Source: Loxodes magnus (lineage: Eukaryota; Ciliophora; Karyorelictea; Loxodida; Loxodidae). From it: a stretch of DNA of 64,000 nucleotides. The notes beneath the pieces were generated by a model. It searched no databases, was not told the origin of the DNA, and worked only from the letters and a program-made list of their open reading frames with translations. The translations under genes were made by a program, and so were the position numbers. The stretch lies in NCBI GenBank assembly GCA_946699065.1, contig CAMPDV010000097.1, positions 434,001-498,000 on the forward strand, read 5' to 3'. Positions 10,740 to 22,180 of this stretch are shown in pieces (within the stretch, counting starts at the first letter, position 1; every line of letters starts with the position of its first letter).

Positions 10740-13230
10740 TTTTTTATTAATCGTAGCTTGACTAAGATGATTCCTTTTGAGAATAGATTTTATGCAAGTA
10801 ATTTTCATTTTATAATAAAATGATATTTTGATTAGTATGAGCATTTAAAATTTGAAAAGAGAATAATAAATTTTAAAGATTCAAAAATTAAAATAATTTT
10901 TTTGTTTATGCTATGCCTTTTAAATTATTGGAAATTTTTGGACCAGATTAAATTTCAAAAAATTTTGATATCAGAAGAAGAGTAAAAGATAGAAATAAGA
11001 ATTAAGTGCAGAAAACCAGATATTAAAATAGAATATATGTTTCAAAACGGTGGGCTGGAAAAAATTGAGATCACATTCATTTTTAGTGCATATATAACAA
11101 AAAAAAATTTAATAACTTAAAAAAGGAAGAATATTAAAAGTTAGATTTAAATGCAAAAATCATAGTTATTGAAGATTTAAAATCTTAACTAAAGTTTTAG
11201 ACATAAAAATTTCATTGAAATTATTTAAAAAAGTATAAAATTAATGTATTTTTTCTTGTTTTTTTGCTATATTTTACATGAAAAATTTTTTTTTTAATAA
11301 AAATAGAAAATTTAAATATAAACTTATTAAAATTTAAAAAACTGAAATATGTAAAAAAATCTCGTTTAGCATACAAGTATATGAAACTTTCTCTAAGTTT
11401 TTTTAATCAAAATTAGTAAATCAGCCTTGTGCTATTTAATGTTTTTAATTAATTTGTATAATATACAAAAATCTTAGTTATTTTATTATTAAATATAGAT
11501 AAAGTTACAAATTTCATAAAAAGATACTTTTAAAAGATAATCAAATTAAATATAAAGAAATACTAAAAGAAAAAAAAAACTATTATAAAAAAGTTAATTA
11601 AAAAATTTCAAATAAATAGATGAAAGATATAAATATATAAAATAGCACAAAATTTAGCTTGAATATTAAATGTTTATTCATCCATAACTATAAACTTAAT
11701 AAGATTAATTCTTTATAGTCGAAAAGACACTGTTTATATTATTAATAGAATATATTAAAAATTTTATTTTAATTTTTTAGTTATTCTTATAACATAAATT
11801 TATTGTATTAAGTCTAAATTATTATAGTGCTAATCTAAGCAATCTAATAACTTTTATTTCTAAGTTTAAACATTAAAATAAAACATAAAAGTTTTAATTG
11901 AATTCTAGAACCTTAAAGAAAATAGTTTATAACAAAATAAATATAGAAATTATTTTAAAAATCATAGAAGAGTTTTCTAATATTACTAGAAAGCATCAAT
12001 TTTTTCAATGACAAGAAAAAAGACATGAACATATCATTGTTAATTAAAATTTAGAAATTATTCTGAATATGCTAAATCTCATTGTCTTGTCTTAATAAAG
12101 GTAATGAAATCTCTAAGATTTTAATTTCTTATTTTGATGAAAAATTAATTTTAAATCATATGATATAAACCAAACATATGAGTTTATGACATTGTAATCG
12201 AATAATTTTAAATACATCCAATTTTCTTTGCTAGCAATAATTAATTATTTTAAAATTTAAAATTTTTTTAAAGTAAGATATTATTTCTATTATCTTTAAT
12301 TAAGATTAAGTCTGATAATTAGTCTTTGAAAACTTATCTGTGAGTTTTAAAAAAAATCATCTTATTCTAAAGTTTTATAAACACGTTTTGCATATATTAC
12401 ACAGTTAGAAAGAATAATTTTAGAAATTCTTTAAGTTGAGTAAAAGATTTTTACAAAGTTATCAATTGCTTAAATCCGTTTATTAAACTAGCCTAAAAAA
12501 TTAAATTTTTTAAATATTATATCATAAAAAATAATTAAATAACGATTTTATGATTAAAATAAGCAAAGTTAAAATTAATAAAAAATATAAAATATATTAG
12601 TTTAGAAAAAACTCTAAAAGTCACTAAATAAAAATTTTAATTAATAAACCGAACAAAAAATTTGTAATCAATGAAAACCTGAAATATAATTATAAAAGAC
12701 TCATTAGAAATATGTAAATATTAAAATATTAAAAATATAAATAAAGTCTTAAAACAAAAAAATGGTTAATATTTATAAATTATATTAGAAAAATTAGATT
12801 CACATTATTTTAAAAAAAATAGAAAAAAGAATCTGAAATATAAAAAAAATATAAAATAAAAGTTAAATAAAAAAATTAAAATTAAATTAAAAGCAATAAA
12901 AAGTAACAATAAAAATATAGTTCATAATTCATCTTTACATAAATTATAATCTTTAAAATTATATTTCCTTCTACTTTAACATTCAAATTTTATTTTATTA
13001 CTTCAGGATAAAAATTTACTTATCTTATTCATTAAATTTTTTCATTTCATTTTAGTACTAAAAAAGTCAATATCTTTAAATTTTTAAAAGGAGTTTTAAT
13101 TCTAATTTTTATTTAGTTAAAATACTAGAAAAGACCAAAAACTCAAATTTTTTTCACTATGAAGATAAGTTAATTAAAAAAAATCAAACAAGATTTATAT
13201 TCTTTTATATGTTAAAAAAATATATTAAGT
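10740..13230. other. AT-rich stretch without recognisable gene
   Basis: Roughly 2.5 kb of A/T-rich DNA with short homopolymers. Frames are open only because TAA/TAG are sense. No motif, RNA gene or repeat recognised. Confidence 0.45.
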
Positions 13231-13239
13231 TAAATGGTC

Positions 13240-13517
13240 TCTTTTTTCAATTTTCAATGGAGGTATTAAGAGCTGTGTTACCTTTTCTGTTCTGAATTTT
13301 TATCTCAGTTCTTATTTGTCTTTTGATGGAAGGGATCCGCTTTATTTTAATTTGTAAGAGTTATTATTTTTATAAGTTCTTCTAATCTATTAGATAGTTC
13401 TGGTTATTTTTATTAAGAAGAGTGTTAAATTGAAGAAGACGTGGTAAGAATATGTGCTTCTGGTTTTCTCTCCTGTTCTGAGGAGGTGGTAAAAAAACCC
13501 TTCTTGAAGCTAGCCAT
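13240..13517 (-). mobile_element. coiled-coil ORF family 1, N-terminal fragment, copy C
   Basis: From ATG at 13517 (minus) it reads MASFKKGFFTTSSEQERKPE, then a Ser/Gln-rich stretch and LSNRLEELIKI. This matches the start of the second ORF of copy B at 54677 (aligned protein FFIPFKKERKPESTLSHSS) and of copy A at 14641 (MLGFRTKFFTAPKKQKLTTS). It faces copy A head to head, 84 bases apart. Only the first ~90 codons are present. Repeated family of unknown nature. Confidence 0.4.
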
Positions 13518-13601
13518 TTTATATTATTAACGAAATACATTTAAACTATTTTATATGCTTATAAATATTATTTTATTTTATTATATTAATAAAATTTAAC
13601 A

Positions 13602-15540
13602 ATGGCACCTAAGAAATAGACCTCTTTCAACTCATTTAAAAAACAAGAATAATAATCTAATCTAACTGAATAAGAGCCGCAATAAATCTAAGAAATATAA
13701 TCGAAGGAGGCTTACATATAATCGGTACAGCAAAGAGTATCAAATATCTAATACGAATTAAAATTACAAAGATAAAGGATAGAAAAACTAGAAGATAAGC
13801 TAGAAAAATTGATTGAATAATTAGATCTATAATTCCCCTCTATAGAAGAATCACTAAGTAAAATCTAATTGTAAATAGTAATTAAATTGGAATAAATTGA
13901 TAAATAATTTAACGAAGTCCCTCAAATATTCCAATTTCATTTTTCTAAATTTGAATATCAAATAAAGTAACTTAAAGAAAAATAAGAATAATAACAAGTA
14001 ATAATCTAAAAATAATTTGATTAGTAACCAAGTATCCCAATGGAAATCTAGTCGGAATTCTAATAAAAAGAAACATAGTAGATTTAATTCTATCGGAGAA
14101 AATACGGTGCTACATATGTTAAAGGAACCACTGCTGGAGAAATTGTTGAAAGAAATTAGAAATTGAAAGAACTAATAAGAATAAACTCCTTGAAGAACTA
14201 TTTCGCTTTTGACCAACAAGGACAAGATAAATTTACAGAAAGAAATTCTAAAATTCAAAAGCTAACGACTATAATAACGGGAGAAAGAACCTGAAGGACA
14301 ATTGGATTTCAGGAAGGAGACAAGGACGACGAACTAGTGAAGTCCTACAACATCCTTTAGTTTAGGAGAGAGCAGGAGAAAATAGAAGATATCTGTAAAG
14401 CTCTCCCTAAGAACTATAAACTTAAATTATTATTTTTCTATATTTCACTATCTTAGTTTGAATGTCACATAGCCATAACGCTAAGTTCAAAAAAGGGTAT
14501 TGTTTGAAGTATCTAGATTAATAATGAATATAAAAAATATAAGGAATATTTTAACTTATTCTTAAGATTAAAATAAGCATAGAAAATAGTATATTTATAA
14601 ATCTAGATAGTTATAAAATATAATGCTTAGCAGATATAAGATGTTAGGATTCAGAACAAAATTTTTCACAGCTCCAAAAAAATAGAAGCTAACAACATCC
14701 TAGAGAAGTTAGAATAAGGAAAAAAATTACCAAAAAGGTAGTCTATCAAGATGAATATTCCACTTCTAATGAAATGCCTATGAATTAGGTTAAAAATACA
14801 ATGCGCTCGGAAGTCTCGAATCTCACCCCATAATAGTAAATAAGCTATTATTAGCTGATTAAAGTGGTAATGGACTTCAGGAGAGATAAAAAATTTGAAG
14901 GAAGAAAAGAAGAGATTGATGGAAAAACTTTAAATAGCAGAGAAAATAGAATCGTGACTTATGACCTAAGAAAGAGACCTTAACGTCTTTAGAAATATTT
15001 CATAAGATCAGAACAACCAATCATAGAACTATAAATAGAGACAGAAAGAATTGAGCGTCAAGATAAAAAAATAGATAAAAATTAACAAAAAATGCAGAGT
15101 TAAATGTAACCAAGAGAATAAGGGAATGAACCAATAAATATCGAAGGAGAAAAAATCAAGATTTAAATCTAAACGAGAAACGAAAAGATACTACTACGGC
15201 AACATCCAAACGCATCTATGGAAAAGATGCTAAAAATTTTACAACTTTAAATAAGATTACTGAAACTACTAGAAGAAATTGGAGAACAAAAAAAGAGGCA
15301 ATTTCAGATATAATTAAAAAGAGAAAGATTATATTTAATTAAATCGAAAAATATACAAGAAAAAATACCAAGTAATATCTAGGCGAAGAATACCTCAAGA
15401 ACCATATACATAGCAAGAAAAAGAGATGTAAAGACTTTTAAATTTTTATATTTAGTCTAGAGCAATCTGAGATTGGCGGGAAAGAGGTTGAAATATCTTC
15501 AAGAACGCCAAAAATTTAATTTTGTATTTGTATATGTATA
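13602..15540 (+). mobile_element. coiled-coil ORF family 1, copy A (two ORFs)
   Basis: First ORF from ATG 13602: MAPKKQTSFNSFKKQEQQ, a coiled coil (LKLQRQRIEKLEDKLEKLIEQL), and a folded-looking part with RKYGATYVKGTTAGEIVERN and FQEGDKDDELVKSYNIL. Second ORF from about 14641 (MLGFRTKFFTAPKK), containing LIKVVMDF, LKEEKKRLMEKLQIAEKIE and LMTQERDLNVFRNISQ. The second ORF is clearly related to copy B at 54.7-55.6 kb (LIKVVLNF, LMQYLNLAEGIEQELMTWER). Similarity extends to the C-terminus (SNLRLAGKRLKYLQE versus SNPVIAHEEVKFLKD). No enzyme motif. Copy number favours a mobile or expanded family; the copy is probably broken. Confidence 0.45.
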
Positions 15541-16329
15541 TGTAAAAAATATAATGAGTATAGAAAATATAGGTGTTTAAATAAGCATTAAATAGGCTTT
15601 ACCAAAATTATAAACCTTATTGAATAAATTTAAAAATTATTTATATTAAATTTTTTATTATAGATAATAGCAAGGAAAATATATTTAAAAGCTTATTTAA
15701 GGTAAGTTTTCAAATATTTTTTAAACAATAATAAAATATATACAGTGCTTTATTAAGCTTTTATTTTTAAATATTATTTAATCAAAAATTTTTATGCCTT
15801 TAAATAATCAAATACTTAACTTGCTATCTCATAACAGAATCACTCAATCATTAATCTTGCTGCTAATTATAATTAAGATTATTTTTATTTTTTTAGGAAT
15901 ATTCTTATTCAATATATTATAAAAGTTATTTTATAACTTAAAACCACAATATATTACTTTTTTCCATTTTATCTCAGTTAAAATTTTAAATATTTTATAA
16001 TTCTTTAAATACACAAAATAGTTTAAAGAAAAACTATTTACAAAGATCCGTCTTAAAAATCTTAAACTTCCATCGAATATTTAAAATTATTAAAAAATAG
16101 CCTACATTTAGAATGAAGAATATTAATTTATTTTCTATAACTATTTGTTATAATTTTAATTTTTTAATTAATTTGAAGGAAAGATTTAGTAATTATAGAT
16201 GACTAAATTATTAAAATTTAATGTAGAGAGTCATTGTTTATATGCAATTTGGTTAATAAATAATTCTCTATTATTTAAATTATTTATATCTATCTTAATA
16301 AAAGGATATACAAATTTTAAATGTACAAG

Positions 16330-17085
16330 ATATAAAAAGAAGGAATAATTTATTCGCCTTTCCAAAGAATAAATTATAAATACAAAAAAAGTGGCAAATC
16401 AATTATAGAAATAACAACAACTAGAAGAGAAATTAAATTCTTCATCAGAAGGTAAAATTATGATCGGCGCAGTCGAGAAAAATCCAGTTGAGATTGGAAA
16501 TAAATATGAACTATTTTTATAAGCCGACTAAATGAAATAAAATCTAAGAGTATCTAGAAATAATTTACAAACAGGAGAAAAAATAAGAAATTTAATGAAT
16601 TACATAGAAGATTAAAACAATAAGCTATTAATAATTAGATGTCAGTTAATCTAGAATAATTAATCAAGGAATTGCATCATACTTTTAGTCTTAAATTAAT
16701 CTTAAATAAGCCAAGAAATGATTAATGAAAAAGATTGTAATTAAGCAAATTCTTAGAAAAATAAAAAGATAAAAAGATTGACTCAATTTTAATGAAAAAA
16801 ATTAATTAACTTAAAAATTATTTAAGAAAAAACCTTAGAAAAGACAAATCTTCTTAGTTTTGCGAGTCAAACTGACACTTATTAAGATATTATGTTGGTT
16901 GGAAATAAATCTTAATAAAAGAAAAATTAAGAACATGAATAATCCTTAATAGACTCTGAATTACTGAAACCGGAATATAAAAGAGAAAAATATTTGCAGG
17001 AACTAAGAAGACTTTTAGTGGTTATCTCTCACGTAAAAAGCTCTTTCGTAGTATTAATCCACGTTAAAAAAATGGCAAGAAGAAA
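16330..17085 (+). CDS. coiled-coil ORF, family 2, copy 2 (probably decayed)
   Basis: Relative of the ORF at 8719. It reads QQLEEKLNSSSEGKIMIGAV, then GEKIRNLMNYIEDQNNKLLI, a Lys-rich middle, and a basic end with SGYLSRKKLFRSINPRQK. The two copies share order and spacing but are diverged, so the duplication is old. No start codon is convincing, and the frame is interrupted relative to copy 1. Function unknown. Confidence 0.38.
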
Positions 17086-18415
17086 TTGACTAAAATCCGT
17101 TAATTAAAGACTTTTTAACCTTTAGTTAATTATTATTATTTACAAGATAAAAATTAACTAATTTATCTTAACTTTTATAATAATTTACTTTAATTAATTT
17201 CTATATAAATGAAAGAATTTATACATTTAGTCTTCTAAACATTAATTATATTATTTCAACTATACTTAAGCTAAATTCTGTCAATAGAGAAAAAATAAAA
17301 AGTGTCTATAGCAATAAAATAAGTATTAATTCTATAATTAATAAAAGGCTACATAGCTAAGTATTATTTTAAACTTGTCTTTATTCTAGCATTCTTCTAT
17401 TAATAACAACTTTTTTACTTATTCATTCTAGTTTGAGGTACTTGTTTATTTAACTATAAATACCCTTGTAGATTAATTAATTTTTGTTATATCCCTAATA
17501 TTCAATTTTAGAGAACTTAGATCTTAAGATTAAAGCTTAAATAATTATTATTAAAATGAGGCCTATTAAATAACAAAAAATTGAAAAGAGAGACACTTTC
17601 CTTCTGTATAAGATAATACTAAAGATTTAATGGACTTCTTTACTAGAATATAATAGAGATATATTAAACTGCATAATTATGATAAATCATCTTTATAAGA
17701 ATTCTAAATTTATCTTTAAACTTTTATAAAGCAAGGGAATCTTAATTTAAAGTATAGTTATAAACAATAATTTATAGTTGAATTATTTTTCTAAAATAAG
17801 TTTTTAATTGAAATCTAAAGTTAAATTCGTTTATATCATAGATCATTTGATTTAAATAAAGCTAATAATTAACTTATTAAGGATTATAAAATTTTTTATT
17901 ATAAACACTATTTGATGAATCAGTCTAAGGAATATTAAAGATATCTAAATAAAGAAAATATTATTACACTAGTTAAATATTTTTTTAATGCGTTGAGAGA
18001 ATCAAGGGGTTAAGCAAACCAAATTTTTTTAAAGGGAACATTTAATAAATTATCTAAGTTATTCTAATTAAGTAATTATAGTTACAATAAAGATGCTTAA
18101 TTCTTAAGTTTGCAATACAAATATGGTTTAACTAAGTTTTAAAAATAACTTGAAAAGTATTATTAGTAGTATGATATATTATGAAAAATTTGAAATAGTT
18201 AATATTAAACGTTTGATAAGAAAAGAAAAAATAATATTTAGTTATTTATGTATCAATGAATAAAACTTGATTTTTTTACTTTAGCAATAATTGATTTATA
18301 CTGATTTTTATTGCTTAATCTTCCTTTAAGGAACTTTTAATTTAATTTAAAGGATAATCATAATCAAAGGGTTATCATTTAGTTATATTTAAGCTTATTT
18401 TCAGATTAAAATAAA
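17086..18415. other. AT-rich upstream region of the kelch gene
   Basis: No motif-bearing frame seen. The last 40 bases before the kelch ATG are A/T-only apart from a few bases, as expected for a short ciliate 5' leader. Part of it could encode more of the preceding decayed ORF. Confidence 0.35.
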
Positions 18416-21400
18416 ATGAAATTTCTTTTAATTATCTTCTTTCTAGCTATTTCTCTTGCTTAATGAAGATAATTTCCAGATACTCTGACTCCGCCCTCGA
18501 GACGATATTATGCTTATGGAGCTTTAAGTTAAAAATAAGATATCTTTTTAATTTCAATGGGAAGAGCAGATGGAACTGTGATTTTTGATGACACTTGAAT
18601 GCTTAATATGACCAAAAAGAAATGAAGCTTCTTACCTTTATCAAATGATCTTAGTCCTGAACCTAGATATGGCGGATGCTCCTTCTTTATTGAAAATAAA
18701 AAGGCTATGCTTATTTTTGGAGGATAATCAATTTATGGACCTTCTAACGATTTATGGACATTTGAGTTAAAAACCAACGAATGGTAGAAAGTAATAGTTT
18801 CTGAAGATAAACCTGATCCTAGATATCGAGCAGGCTGCGATATTGTTTTTCAAGAAAACGGAGACTTTTTAATGTATGTTTTTGGAGGAATGGGATTTGA
18901 CGGAGAATTAAATGATGTCTGAGTTTTTAGTCATAAATCGTCAAGTTGAACTTAAATTGAAACTACAGGAACCATTCCTATAAAATAACGTAATCCCAAT
19001 GTCGTAATTGATAATAACGAACTGATAGTAAGAAATATTGGTTTTTATTAAGACTTCGATATGTATATTCTTAATTTGACTAGTGCAGTTTGGAGAAAAT
19101 AGAAAGTAAACCCTCATCCTACTTGGTAATATCTAACTGATACTTGCCATTTTAAAGACCAGAAAAAAACATACTTAACATCTGGATGATCTGATTAAGA
19201 CATAAATGACGATGTAAGAGAGTTATGAGAACTAGACTGGTCTGATCATGATAATCTAACTTGAAGGCTGTTAGAAGTAGAAAACTGGCCCGGTTTCGAA
19301 AGAGATTCTCATTTAACAATCTGCCATAAAAACTAAATTTGAATGACAACAGGATGAACATATGCAGGATTAAAAAATGATATAGTAGTTTTAGACTTAA
19401 TTTAGCCTAAGTTAAAATGGGAAATTATTTCTGATGATTTCGATTCTCCTGAACCTTCATCCTTTCATAGTATGAATATCATATCAGGAAACGCATATGT
19501 GTTTGGAGGAATAAATTCTAAAAGTCAATTACTAAATAGAATCTGAAAATTAGACTTAGAAAAGTGAAATTGGCAAATGTTACAGGTATTTGGAGAATTA
19601 CCTGAAGAAAGATATGGACACGTCGCTGCAGTACATGGAAATTTTTTGATGATCTGGGGAGGCTAAGGATAATAAAAGATTCTTAATGACTTATATAAAT
19701 TTAATAGTAATAGTAAAACTTGGGAATATGTTCAATAAAAGAATGCTCCTACACCTAGAAGATTCGCATGTGGAGCAATGACTGGAAAATATTTTTACTT
19801 ATATGGAGGCGCAACAATATCAGGAGTTACAAATGAACTATGATAACTAGATCTAGGATCAAATGAATGATCGCTAATAAACAAGGATTAAAAATATCCT
19901 AGCAAGCTTGTTTATTGTAATATGTATTCGTTTTAAAATAACTTGTACATTTTATTGGGGTAAGATGCATTAGATTAACATAACAATAACATCTATATTT
20001 GAGATATGACAAAGCAAAAGTTTATGTCGGAGATACATTTATGAAGAGGAGAAGGAAAATCTGCATATGGCGCTGTTGATTAACATTTAGCCTATTATGC
20101 CGGAGAATATTGGGGAGCTTACCCAAGCGATGATTTATATTCCGTAGACCTAAATAAAGGAACATTCAATAAAATAAAAAATCCATAAAACGAAACATGA
20201 CCTCCTCTTGTTTATGGTCATGCTATGGGCTATTATAAAAGAATGATTTTGCTCTTTGGTGGAGTTTATGTGAGAGGATTGATGAGTATTGAAAAAAGGT
20301 CAATTAATCAATTTTGAATATATGACATCTATAAAAAGTGTAAAAGAAACGACACATTATGTGAATGGTCTTGCAGTTATGGAACTTATGATGATGGAAC
20401 TGGAGAATGTAAGCTTTGTCCTAGAGGTACATATACTAACCAAAGTAACTTTTGCAAGAAATGCCCGAAGGGAATGGAATAACCTAATTTAGGAGCTTCT
20501 TCTTAAAGATAATGCTAACCTTGTCCAAATGGCTTTTATAGCGATGAGGAAGGAACTGAGCTTTGCAAATAATGTCCAAATGGTCTTTAATGCTCAATAG
20601 GTTCGACAAGTCCTGTTTTGATTTAGCAGTAATAAATTGAATATTCTGAGTAACCTAAAAACTATGAAAATAAGCAAGATGATGTGACTAACTATAGCTT
20701 CCAAATTAATATATCAGTTACTATTGCGATTTTTATACTGGCTCTTATATTTTTATCAAAGAGCTGAATTTAAGATAAACTAAAAACGATAGATTTATTC
20801 GAAAAAAACCACAACTATGAACTTAACTAATTCATGAAGCTTATGAAAACTTCCATAGGAGGGCTTTTTTCTTCTTTCTTTATAGTCTTAGCCTTAGCCT
20901 TGATTTTAAATAATCTCCTTAATTTTATTTTTGATAATATTATTGAGAGCAAGGCACTTATCCCTTACCTAATTATGAAAGAGACTTATCCACATATATA
21001 AGCAGATTTAAGATTTATTTTCAAGTTTTCCTCTTACTAAGGAATGTGCTAATCGAAAGAAAGTTAAAAAGAAGAATACACTGAATGCAATCAAGAAATT
21101 GACTATATAACAGGAGGTTTTTCGAAGAATCTAAATTCAAATTTTTGGTAACCAATTTAATGTAAAAAAATAAAAGAAGATTGCTACGTAAAAATTTAAT
21201 GTCAATCTTGTGAAGTAGCAGGACCTTCGTATATCCAACTAAGCCTTAAAGAAGAAAAGTCTTATTCTTCGTCTATTTAGTTTAACGTAACTTCTACTTC
21301 TTCCATTCCAAATGAAGTATCGAGTATAGATATTTCTATCAATCCTGATCCTTAAATGATATTTAGAGGTCCAGAACCATCAATTTTAGAAGTTTTAATA

Positions 21401-22180
21401 ATACCTTCTGCCTTCGAAACTAACGATCCAGAGTAGTCAAAGTATGATGGCTAAACAGGTTACCATGTAATGAACTCAGGATATTACTATAAAGGAACTT
21501 AATTTTCTAGCACTGAAATGTAGTTTAGTTCTAATTTATATGCTAGAATCAACCTTAAGCCTAGTGAAAGCTCTCTTTTAACCAAATAAACTCTTAAAAC
21601 TTCCGCTTTTACTCTAATTACCGCTGTTCTAGGATCAGTTTTTGGACTTATGGGAGTAATAGGAAAAGTAATGAGCTTCATAGAAAAATACCAAAACGAG
21701 AGAGAAAAAAAGAGGGAAAAAGTGTTTGATACGGCTAAAAATTGGAACTTTATGAGATAGACAAAATATTTAAGAGAGTAACAAAATATAAATCCTTTAA
21801 AAATAAAGTAGAAAGCTAAAAAATTTTCAGTTAGAAAAGCAATAAAAAGGCTTCATGAAAGAAGATCATCGCATCAAGTAGTTCCATCATTTGGAATAGA
21901 AGATATGTATGAAGAATGTTCTGATTCAATTTCTCCTTTATAGTAGCATCTTGATCTTTTAAAGTAGTAGTAGCAATAGTAGCAGAAAAGCAAAATATAG
22001 AATTAGAATGCCTCGACGGAGTACCTGAATTCAATAAAGTCTTAAGGTTAAAATTTAACTTTTCCTGGTAATTCTATATTATGGGGAGAAAATATTAGTT
22101 AACAACATAATTTTAATGTAAAAGCTAATATAAATGAAGACTCGGAAATGAAAAGCTTAATTTGTGAAAACATTGAATGA
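18416..22180 (+). CDS. kelch-repeat / GCC2-GCC3 multipass membrane receptor-like protein
   Basis: 1254 codons from ATG 18416, uninterrupted, no intron needed. Residues 1-16 are a signal peptide (MKFLLIIFFLAISLAQ). Residues ~20-620 hold kelch repeats with the expected aromatic, GG and Trp pattern (LIFGGQSIYGPSNDLWTF, MYVFGGMGFDGELNDVW, AYVFGGINSKSQLLNRIW, FYLYGGATISGVTNELW), so an extracellular beta-propeller. Residues ~640-735 are Cys-rich (CSYGTYDDGTGECKLCPRGT, CKKCPKGMEQP, CQPCPNGFYSDEEGTELCKQC), matching GCC2/GCC3 domains of ciliate surface proteins. Hydrophobic helices lie at ~764-784, 814-839 and 1064-1086, followed by a basic, Gln-rich tail. TGA encodes Trp 19 times, the last at codon 784; none follows until TGA 22178, taken as the stop. 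The frame then stays open to TGA 23180, so a longer protein is possible. Likely cell-surface binding or sensing; ligand unknown. Confidence 0.92.

Noticed and set aside
19152-22034. Standard-code ORFs within the kelch gene, both strands
   Set aside because: Shadows of the 1254-codon receptor frame.
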